Positions 1-4,891 of a DNA stretch of 6,731 nt are shown here, piece after piece. Every line of letters begins with the position of its first letter. The first letter of the stretch is position 1. The DNA is from an uncultured Gemmatimonadota bacterium (lineage in GTDB: Bacteria > Gemmatimonadota > Gemmatimonadetes > Gemmatimonadales > Gemmatimonadaceae): assembly GCA_946479015.1 (NCBI GenBank), contig CAMLEQ010000219.1, positions 1 to 6,731 on the forward strand, read 5' to 3'. The notes below the pieces were generated by a model, which saw only the letters and a list, made by a program, of their open reading frames with translations, searched no databases and was not told where the DNA came from. The position numbers were made by a program, and so were the translations under genes.

Positions 1-207
1 GATCGGCGTGTCGGCGAGGATGAAGCCGCGCGAGTTGAAGTAGTCGCGCACCGCCTTGTCCAGCGTCGCGCCGGTCGGGGGCGGGACTGGGGACGCGGGA
101 CGGGTTTTTGGGTTGCGGCGGGGGGGGGGGCGGCGCCCGCGCGCCGCCCCCCTCGCACTCCGTACGGCGCGTGAGCCCGCACCACACTCTACACGCGCCG
201 TACCCAT
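1..207 (-). CDS. Class II aminoacyl-tRNA synthetase-like protein, 5' part only (runs off left edge); probable AsnRS/AspRS/LysRS-type catalytic domain
   Basis: The frame is open from an ATG at 205-207 to the window edge (69 codons). Its last 20 or so residues contain VRDYFNSRGFILADTPI, which resembles motif 1 of subclass IIb synthetases (R-x-FF-x-x-x-GF-x-x-x-x-TPI); the TPI ending fits AsnRS best. AspRS and LysRS normally carry an OB-fold anticodon-binding domain of about 100 residues before this motif. Here the preceding 48 residues are low-complexity Arg/Pro-rich sequence encoded by a hairpin and poly-G repeat region, so no OB-fold is visible. The ATG has a good ribosome binding site (GGAGG, 5 nt spacing), and no other in-frame ATG, GTG or TTG lies between it and the motif. 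Possibilities are a real anticodon-domain-less paralogue (such as AsnA-like or EpmA-like enzymes), a gene whose 5' end was replaced by a repeat, or a frameshift or assembly error at the 11-G run (120-130). The family call rests on a short match. Confidence 0.45.
   Translation of the reverse strand, partial: MGTARVECGAGSRAVRSARGAARGRRPPPRRNPKTRPASPVPPPTGATLDKAVRDYFNSRGFILADTPI
83..203. repeat. Composite G-quadruplex/hairpin element, copy A
   Basis: Read on the plus strand, this stretch has four G runs separated by 2-4 nt (83-85, 89-92, 97-99, 102-104), which is a G-quadruplex pattern. An 11-G run follows at 120-130. A perfect 12-bp stem pairs 125-136 with 141-152 around a 4-nt loop. An 8-bp palindrome, ccgtacgg, lies at 160-167. 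A second perfect 12-bp inverted repeat pairs gtacggcgcgtg (162-173) with its complement at 192-203, and it competes with the palindrome. The order (G-rich motif, GC hairpin, the 10-mer cccctcgcac at 149-158, then a palindrome) matches the element at 3503-3632. On the minus strand it overlaps the start of the synthetase-like frame. I see no transposase or target-site duplication. Confidence 0.6.
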
Positions 208-276
208 CTCCTCCTCCCGTCAGTCCCCCACACGCCACACGCGTTTCATGGTGGTCCAGCGACGACACACCATTAC

Positions 277-504
277 CTACCTACCTCGCCGCTCCCATCC
301 GAGCAGGAACCATCCGATGGGTCCGAGGATCGGGATGACGAGGACGATGACCGTCCACACCACCTTCGCGCTACGGGAGTGGTGGCGGCCGAGCCAGATG
401 GAGGTGAGGGCCGCGACGCCGGCGATCACCGCCAGCGCGGCGACCCAGAGCGGCCAGCTCGTTCCTCCGGCCAGCAGCGACCGGCCCGGCGGCACCTGGA
501 TCAT
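277..504 (-). CDS. Small PLDc_N-type two-helix membrane protein
   Basis: The product is 75 residues with two hydrophobic segments, at about 18-38 and 48-69. The second carries IPILGPIGWFLLG (57-69), the hallmark of the PLDc_N module (phospholipase D-nuclease N-terminal), which precedes the catalytic domains of cardiolipin synthases and also occurs alone in small membrane proteins. No phospholipase HKD motif follows, so this is the stand-alone form. Its function is unknown; inner-membrane location is expected. The ATG at 502-504 has a purine-rich GGGGGAGG stretch a few bases upstream, and the gene ends in TAG at 277-279. It lies 69 bp downstream of the transketolase C subunit on the same strand, so co-transcription is possible but not shown. 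The terminal codons sit in a short tandem acct repeat (about 276-287). Confidence 0.75.
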   Translation of the reverse strand: MIQVPPGRSLLAGGTSWPLWVAALAVIAGVAALTSIWLGRHHSRSAKVVWTVIVLVIPILGPIGWFLLGWERRGR

Positions 505-573
505 CCGTCCTCCCCCCGCGTCACCGCGCCCGACGACCGCATGATGCTCCGGGCGTCGCGCGCGCGCCGCCCG

Positions 574-1533
574 TCACTTGCGGCGCAGCACACGCTCCGC
601 CGCGCCCACGATCTGCTCGGCCGTCATCCCGTACTTCTTCATCAGGTCACCCGGCTTCCCCGACTCGGCGTAGCGGTCGCCGAGGTCCACGTACTCCACC
701 GGGGCCGGCGTGCCCATCGACAGCGCCTGCGCCACCGCGCTCCCGAGGCCGCCGTGGTGCATGTGCTCCTCGGCCACCACGAACGCCCCCGTCTCGCGCG
801 ACGCGCGCTCGATCGCCGCACGGTCGATCGGCTTCACCGTGTGCACGTCGAGCACGCGCGCCTCGATGCCGCGCCCGGACAGCTCCTCCGCCGCGAGCAG
901 CGCCTCGGCCACGAGCAGGCCGTTGGCCGCGATCGTGAGCGCATCGCCGTCGCGCAGCTGGATCGCCTTGCCGAACTCGAAGCGCACCGTCGACTCGTGC
1001 ACGATCGGCGCCTTCGGGCGGCCGAGGCGCAGGTACACCGGCCCGTGGTGCGCCGCCGCCGCGTGCACCGCCCCGCGCATGGCGTACTCGTCGGCCGGAA
1101 TGCAGACCACGAAGCCCGGGAGCGCGCAGGCGAGCGCCACGTCCTCCACCGACTGCTGCGACACGCCATCCTCGCCGATCGAGATCCCGCCGTGCGAGCC
1201 CGCCACTTTCACGTTCAGCTGCGGATACGCGGCGCCCATGCGGAGCTGGTCGAATCCCTTGCAGAGGACGAACGCGGCGAAGCTCGAGATGAACGGGATC
1301 TTCCCGCTCGAGGCGAGCCCGCTCGCCACCCCCACCATGTTCGCTTCCTGGATCCCGATGTTGAAGAAGCGCTCGGGGAACTCCTTTCCGAACGTCCAGC
1401 TGAAGGTGGACTTCGCGAGGTCGGCGTCGATCGCGACCACGTCGCGATTGGTCTTCCCGAGCTCGAGGAGCGCTTCGCCGTACGCCTCGCGCGTGGCGCG
1501 GCCCATCTGAAGCGTCAGTGCTGAACTTGGCAT
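574..1533 (-). CDS. Transketolase, C-terminal subunit (split transketolase)
   Basis: This 319-residue protein corresponds to the pyrimidine-binding and C-terminal domains of transketolase. NIGIQEANMVGVASG (58-72) carries the conserved Glu (E63) that activates thiamine diphosphate through its aminopyrimidine. GSHGGISIGEDGVSQQ (112-127) and the PADEYAMRGAV segment (146-156) are typical of the pyrimidine domain. The C-terminal domain begins around residue 195, with VLDVHTVKPID (227-237) and EEHMHHGGLGSAVAQ (255-269). The partner, the TPP-diphosphate-binding subunit, ends 58 bp upstream, and the pair together (277 + 319 residues) approaches a single-chain transketolase. The reaction is transfer of a C2 ketol unit between sugar phosphates in the non-oxidative pentose phosphate pathway; other ketol donors cannot be excluded. 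The ATG at 1531-1533 has no clear ribosome binding site, and neither does a second in-frame ATG at residue 10 (1504-1506), so the start is uncertain by nine codons. Confidence 0.93.
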   Translation of the reverse strand: MPSSALTLQMGRATREAYGEALLELGKTNRDVVAIDADLAKSTFSWTFGKEFPERFFNIGIQEANMVGVASGLASSGKIPFISSFAAFVLCKGFDQLRMGAAYPQLNVKVAGSHGGISIGEDGVSQQSVEDVALACALPGFVVCIPADEYAMRGAVHAAAAHHGPVYLRLGRPKAPIVHESTVRFEFGKAIQLRDGDALTIAANGLLVAEALLAAEELSGRGIEARVLDVHTVKPIDRAAIERASRETGAFVVAEEHMHHGGLGSAVAQALSMGTPAPVEYVDLGDRYAESGKPGDLMKKYGMTAEQIVGAAERVLRRK

Positions 1534-1591
1534 GCGAGCGGTGTTGGTCGTGAGGGGGTGAGGCGGTGCGGCGGATGCGATGCCGCGCGGC

Positions 1592-2425
1592 TCACGCGAG
1601 CTGCGCGAGCGCCACGGCGAGCTGCTCCCGGGTGGGCGCCTTGCCGTGGAACTCGTTGTTGTTCTCCATGAACGTCACGCCCTTCCCCTTCACCGTGTGG
1701 GCGATGATGCAGGTGGGGCGGTCGCGCGGAACACGCGCGTCGGCGAACGCATCGAGCAGGGCGGACAGGTCGTGGCCATCGCACTCGACCACGTGCCACT
1801 TGAAGGCGGCGAACTTCTCGCCGAGCGGCGCGAGCGAGTTGATCTCCTCCACGGTGCCGTCGAGCTGGAAGCGGTTGGAGTCCACGATCGCGGTGAGCGA
1901 GGACAGCTCGTAGTTCCCCGCCGTCATCGCCGCCTCCCACACCTGCCCCTCCTGGCACTCTCCATCTCCCATCAGCACCCAGGTGTGGAACGCGCGTCGA
2001 TCGAGCCGGGCCGCGAGCGCGTGCCCGATCCCGATCGACAGCCCCTGGCCGAGCGATCCCGTGGAGGCCTCGATGCCCGGCGTCACCCCCTGCACCGGGT
2101 GCCCCTGCATGCGCGAGTCCACCTGGCGCAGCGTCATCAGCTCGTCGGTGGGAAAGTACCCGCGCTCGGCGAGCGCGGCATAGAGCGCCGGCACGCCGTG
2201 TCCCTTGGAGAGGATGAACCGGTCGCGATCCGGCCAGTCGGGGCGCGTGGGGTCGTGGCGGAGGACGCCGCCGAAGTAGAGCGCCGTCACGATCTCGACG
2301 GCGGAGAGCGAGCCGCCGGGGTGTCCGCTGTTGGCGGCGGCGATCATGCGAACGATGTGGCGGCGCAGCGTGCGCGCGACCTGCTCCAGATCGGTGTGCG
2401 AAACGGTGGCGGGGGCGGCGGCCAT
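1592..2425 (-). CDS. Transketolase, N-terminal subunit (split transketolase)
   Basis: This 277-residue protein is the diphosphate-binding domain of transketolase. Visible signatures are SGHPGG (33-38), SKGHG (73-77), the GHPVQGVTPGIEASTGSLGQG region (108-128), the TPP/Mg motif starting GDGECQEGQVWEAA (153-166) and reaching the Asn of VDSNR (181-185), and AHTVKGKGV (242-250). Length is normal for the N half of a split enzyme. It supplies the Mg-diphosphate site, while the downstream gene supplies the catalytic Glu of the neighbouring domain, so the two products should assemble into one enzyme. The start ATG at 2423-2425 has GGAG five bases upstream (2431-2434), and a TATTAT box lies further upstream. 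The short gap to the next gene suggests a two-gene operon. Apiose-type or other specialised ketol transferases share this split layout, so the exact substrate is inferred, not proven. Confidence 0.94.
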   Translation of the reverse strand: MAAAPATVSHTDLEQVARTLRRHIVRMIAAANSGHPGGSLSAVEIVTALYFGGVLRHDPTRPDWPDRDRFILSKGHGVPALYAALAERGYFPTDELMTLRQVDSRMQGHPVQGVTPGIEASTGSLGQGLSIGIGHALAARLDRRAFHTWVLMGDGECQEGQVWEAAMTAGNYELSSLTAIVDSNRFQLDGTVEEINSLAPLGEKFAAFKWHVVECDGHDLSALLDAFADARVPRDRPTCIIAHTVKGKGVTFMENNNEFHGKAPTREQLAVALAQLA

Positions 2426-2464
2426 CCTGGCTCCATGAGGGTTGGCGTGACGTCGTGCGCCCTA

Positions 2465-2470
2465 ATAATA
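2465..2470 (-). promoter_or_regulatory. Candidate -10 box upstream of the split transketolase operon
   Basis: The minus strand reads TATTAT, five of six matches to the sigma-70 -10 consensus, in one of the very few A/T-only stretches of this GC-rich window. Transcription from it would begin about 30 bases before the transketolase N-subunit ATG, leaving room for the GGAG ribosome binding site. No good -35 hexamer is seen 16-18 bp upstream. A perfect 6-bp GC hairpin with a 3-nt loop (2485-2499) occupies that region and could end the upstream hydrolase transcript, although no T run follows it. Confidence 0.45.
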
Positions 2471-2544
2471 GCCGTGTCGCGAAGGGCGGGCACCCCGCCG
2501 TCGCGCTCGCCACCGTCGCACCCGCCGCCGCGGGCGCCGCGCGC

Positions 2545-3333
2545 TCAGGGGAGCGTGCGCAGGAACCCGCTCATCACGGCATTGAACGCCGCGGGACGCT
2601 CGATGTTGCTCACGTGTCCCGCTCCGGGAATCACCTCCAGTTGGCTCCCGGGGATCGCGGCGTGCATCGCCTCCGCCTCGCGGCGCGGCACCACCGCGTC
2701 CTCGTCTCCGGCGACGATGAGCGTCGGCACCCGGATCGAGGAGAGCGTGGCGGTGGAGTCGGGGCGCGCGAGCATCGCTTCCAGCGCGCCGACGATCCCC
2801 TCCACCGGGGCGGCGGCGAACATCGCGTGCACCGCCCGCACGAGCTCGGGCTGGCGCTCGCGCGTGGTCTTTCCCACCGATCCCTCGATCATCCGGTCCG
2901 CAACCGCGCGCGCGCCCTCGGAGCGCGCGAGCGCGATCATCTCGTGCCGGCGCGCGCGGGCCTCGTCGTCATCGGCCCGCGCGCGCGTGTTCGCCCGGAT
3001 CAGCGCGCGGGCGCGGTCGGGGTGACGGCGCCAGAACGCGAACGTGATGTACCCGCCCATCGAGAGCCCGCCCACGACGGCGCGCTCGATCTCGAGCGCA
3101 TCGAGGAGCGCGGCCACGTCATCGGCGTAGCGGTCCACGGTGTACGGGCCTCCCGCGTCGCTCTCGCCGAGCCCGCGCAGGTCGGGCGCGATGCACCGCC
3201 ACTCCTGCGAGAGCCCGCGAAGCTGCGGCGCCCACAGCCTCCGGTCGTGAGGGAAGCCGTGGAGCAACACCACGGGCGCGCCCGATCCCGCGTCGTCGTA
3301 TCCGACCTCGATGTCCCCCGTCCTGATCCGCAC
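2545..3333 (-). CDS. Alpha/beta hydrolase fold protein
   Basis: Taking the GTG at 3331-3333 as start gives 262 residues, a typical size for a single-domain alpha/beta hydrolase. The order is canonical: LLHGFPHD (23-30) forms the oxyanion-hole region, PDLRGLGESD (50-59) is the strand-4 motif, GLSMGGY (89-95) is the nucleophile elbow with Ser91, AGDEDAVVP (208-216) carries the acid (Asp212), and GAGHVSNIERP (237-247) carries His240. All triad residues are present, so it should be an active soluble enzyme. The overall pattern resembles 3-oxoadipate enol-lactonase and related esterases, but no aromatic-degradation gene is nearby and the substrate cannot be named. The frame stays open to a GTG at 3447. 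The extra 38 residues are Gly-rich and not family-like, whereas the 3333 GTG has GGAGG at 3341-3345 with 7-nt spacing, which decides the start. Confidence 0.88.
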   Translation of the reverse strand: MRIRTGDIEVGYDDAGSGAPVVLLHGFPHDRRLWAPQLRGLSQEWRCIAPDLRGLGESDAGGPYTVDRYADDVAALLDALEIERAVVGGLSMGGYITFAFWRRHPDRARALIRANTRARADDDEARARRHEMIALARSEGARAVADRMIEGSVGKTTRERQPELVRAVHAMFAAAPVEGIVGALEAMLARPDSTATLSSIRVPTLIVAGDEDAVVPRREAEAMHAAIPGSQLEVIPGAGHVSNIERPAAFNAVMSGFLRTLP

Positions 3334-3340
3334 TCCGCAC

Positions 3341-3345
3341 CCTCC
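3341..3345 (-). promoter_or_regulatory. Ribosome binding site deciding the GTG start of the hydrolase
   Basis: The minus strand reads GGAGG seven bases before the GTG at 3331-3333. The upstream in-frame GTG at 3445-3447 has no comparable site, so the shorter protein is preferred. Confidence 0.65.
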
Positions 3346-3405
3346 ACCCCGATTGGCCGCCGTGCTCTCGGGGCACGACCACGGGTCCGCGATCATTCTC
3401 TGCCC

Positions 3406-3416
3406 CCCGATTCCCG
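3406..3416. repeat. Detached heptad-repeat copy, inverted relative to element B
   Basis: cccgattcccg here is the exact reverse complement of cgggaatcggg at 3516-3526 inside element B. It lies between the element and the hydrolase start, in sequence that is open in the hydrolase frame but probably untranslated. It looks like an extra piece of the same GGGAATC-type repeat family. The rest of 3334-3502 shows no gene or clear promoter. Confidence 0.45.
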
Positions 3417-3502
3417 TTACCGGAACCCAGGCTCCCGACGCTCCCACGCCGGAGCACAGTGTGTCGCGGACGGGCGCGCGGCGCTAGGGCGCGGGGCGCG
3501 CA

Positions 3503-3632
3503 GGGACTCGGGAACCGGGAATCGGGAGAGGCAGCGAGGGGAGAGGCGCAGTTGCGCCTCTCCCCTCGCACCATGGTGCGGGGCGAGCGCCGCAGGCGCC
3601 GCCCCGCGGTCATCTCCAGAGTCCCGAGTCCC
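3503..3632. repeat. Composite palindromic intergenic element, copy B, with terminal inverted repeats and a G-quadruplex motif
   Basis: The element is bounded by a perfect 11-bp inverted repeat: gggactcggga at 3503-3513 and its complement at 3622-3632. On the plus strand, 3503-3526 has four GGG runs separated by exactly 4 nt each, a canonical intramolecular G-quadruplex pattern. A perfect 17-bp inverted repeat follows, pairing 3534-3550 with 3553-3569 with only two bases between the arms. Next is a 14-bp perfect palindrome (3567-3580, centred on ccatgg). A third hairpin pairs 3578-3585 with 3600-3607 and has an inner 5-bp stem (3587-3591 with 3595-3599). It fills most of the 302-bp gap between the PLP enzyme and the hydrolase, and its right end lies 3 bp from the PLP enzyme's stop codon. 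It could act as a transcript end or RNA-stability element, or be a non-autonomous mobile repeat. No T run for a classical terminator is seen. Confidence 0.75.
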
Positions 3633-3635
3633 GCG

Positions 3636-4679
3636 CTACCCCAGCCACCGCCCATCGAACGTCACCCAGAACAGCCCCCGCCCCTCGAGCCGCACGGCGG
3701 CGGCGAGCGCCTTGGCGGCGTAGGTGTCGTCGAGCGCGATCCCGGTCGCGTGGCGGAGCGCCGCCGCTGCGTCGCGCCCCGCCGCGAGCGCGCGGCCGTA
3801 GGCGCCCCCGTACACGTCGTGCACGACCCGCACGCGATCGGCTCGGACGGGCGTGGGGGGCTCCCCCGCGAGGCGCGCGATGAGCGAGGCGCACGAGCGA
3901 GCGAGGGAGAGCACCCGCCGGCGGCCGGTCGCCACGCGCGGGGCCACGCGGGCCGCCACCACGGTCGCGTCGAGCCCCGCGATCGCGAAGCCGAGCGCGA
4001 GCCCCGCCGCCGTGCCGCCGCTCCCCAGCGGAACCACCACGTGCTCCGGCGCCGGCAGCTCGCCGCGCTCCACCTGCTCCGCGAGCTCCAGTGCCGCGTT
4101 CACGTGGCCGAGCATCCCGAGGGGCGTGGTCCCCCCCAGCGGGATCCACCGTGCCCCGCGCCACGTCCGGAGCAGCAGCGCCGCGAGCATCCCGCTCACC
4201 GCGCCCGGCGTGGTGACGAGCACGCGCGCCCCCTCCTCACGCGCACGGCGCGCCACCGCGCGCGCCACGGGGTTCATCTCGTGCCGCCACCGCACCGCCG
4301 TGGTCCGCGCGCCGAGCGCGCGCGCGAGCGCGGCGGTGGTGAGCACGTGCGTCGAGCCTTCCCCGCCCACCGTGAGCAGCTCGTCCCCCGGCGCCACGCC
4401 GCCGAGTAGGAACTCGAGCGCACGCACCTTGTTCCCGCCGAACGCCGGTGCGTTCAGGTCGTCGCGCTTGAGCCACAGCTCGCCGCGCGCCGCCACGCCG
4501 CGGCAGCGCTCCACCGGCGAGGGGTAGCGTCCCAGCCGCGCGCGCGGCACGGCGGCCAGCGCGGGGAAGCGCCGCACCAGCGGGATCGCCGCGTCGGCGA
4601 GGGATGGCGGATTCCCCACGCCGTCGGTAGTGTTCCGGCGGGAACGCTGGGGACCGCCGCGGCGGGAGGAGCTCATCAT
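3636..4679 (-). CDS. PLP-dependent enzyme of the D-cysteine desulfhydrase / ACC deaminase family (fold-type II)
   Basis: With the ATG at 4677-4679 the product is 347 residues. LWLKRDDLNAPAFGGNKVR (69-86 region) holds the Schiff-base lysine, K84, in the family's GGNKVR context. GGEGSTHVLTTAALARALG (105-123) occupies the usual GxxQSNH substrate loop, LGGTTPLGMLGHVNAALELA (181-200) matches the family's GGSSPLGALGYV segment, and PLGSGGTAAGLALG (217-230) is the PLP-phosphate loop. The family comprises ACC deaminase and D-cysteine desulfhydrase, which deaminate small amino acids in the cytosol. The substrate loop reads STH instead of SNH, and the usual C-terminal HTGG is not evident (the end reads FWVTFDGRWLG), so the substrate is open. 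The first 20 residues look non-native. A GTG at 4617-4619 would give 327 residues, nearer family length, but has no clear ribosome binding site. The start is therefore uncertain. Confidence 0.85.
   Translation of the reverse strand: MMSSSRRGGPQRSRRNTTDGVGNPPSLADAAIPLVRRFPALAAVPRARLGRYPSPVERCRGVAARGELWLKRDDLNAPAFGGNKVRALEFLLGGVAPGDELLTVGGEGSTHVLTTAALARALGARTTAVRWRHEMNPVARAVARRAREEGARVLVTTPGAVSGMLAALLLRTWRGARWIPLGGTTPLGMLGHVNAALELAEQVERGELPAPEHVVVPLGSGGTAAGLALGFAIAGLDATVVAARVAPRVATGRRRVLSLARSCASLIARLAGEPPTPVRADRVRVVHDVYGGAYGRALAAGRDAAAALRHATGIALDDTYAAKALAAAVRLEGRGLFWVTFDGRWLG
4665..4669 (+). promoter_or_regulatory. Ribosome binding site for the 61-residue ORF
   Basis: The plus strand reads GGAGG, within gggaggag, eight bases before the ATG at 4678. 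This supports that ATG over the ATG at 4630, whose extra 16 residues would overlap the divergent gene. The site itself lies inside the annotated 5' end of the PLP enzyme gene on the other strand. Confidence 0.6.
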
Positions 4680-4863
4680 GCGATATCCGGTGGATTACGT
4701 GCGCCACGCGGCGCGCGAGATCCGGAAGCTAGAGGTGCGCATGCGCCTCGGGGAAGGCGAAGCGCCGAGCGGGGAGGAGCTGCAGGACTTGCTGAAGACG
4801 CTCTGGAAGGCGCTCGACGAGATGGCGGAGGCGATCGAGGGATTGCAGCGGTCGCGCGACTGA
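4678..4863 (+). CDS. Small helical protein of unknown function
   Basis: The ORF encodes 61 residues from an ATG with a good Shine-Dalgarno sequence to TGA at 4861-4863. I do not recognise a family. The composition is strongly helical and charged: residues 6-24 (DYVRHAAREIRKLEVRMR) form a basic amphipathic helix, a short Gly/Pro turn (GEGEAPSG) follows, and residues 33-57 form a second, more acidic helix (ELQDLLKTLWKALDEMAEAI). This suggests a helical hairpin or a dimerising coiled coil. There is no signal peptide, membrane segment or cysteine. It is divergent from the PLP enzyme, with overlapping start codons, and convergent with the AI-2E family gene, from which it is separated by 28 bp. Its GC-rich codon use with few rare codons and its solid ribosome binding site argue that it is real. 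Its role is unknown. Confidence 0.65.
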   Translation: MRYPVDYVRHAAREIRKLEVRMRLGEGEAPSGEELQDLLKTLWKALDEMAEAIEGLQRSRD

Positions 4864-4888
4864 CGGCGACCGTCGCCGACCGCCGTCG
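4862..4888. terminator. Possible bidirectional hairpin between convergent genes
   Basis: gacggcg (4862-4868) pairs perfectly with cgccgtc (4882-4888) across a 13-nt loop. An alternative nested stem pairs cggcg (4864-4868) with cgccg (4874-4878). It sits in the 28-bp gap between two convergent stop codons, where a shared terminator would be expected. There is no T run on either side, so it is not a classical intrinsic terminator. Confidence 0.3.
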
Positions 4889-4891
4889 CCC

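Noticed and set aside
97..112. T run (105-109) after G-rich sequence as an intrinsic terminator
   Set aside because: No stem-loop lies immediately upstream on the plus strand, and no plus-strand gene ends here.
551..570. Alternating CG tract as a Z-DNA or regulatory signal
   Set aside because: It is short, imperfect and expected at this GC content.
379..1524. Long plus-strand reading frame opposite the transketolase C subunit
   Set aside because: It is antisense to a clear gene; its His/Arg/Asp-rich product is typical of GC-rich shadow frames and has no family pattern.
1580..3723. Long overlapping plus-strand frames opposite the transketolase N subunit and the hydrolase
   Set aside because: Both opposed genes have full catalytic motifs; the plus-strand products are Arg/Ala-rich low-complexity shadows.
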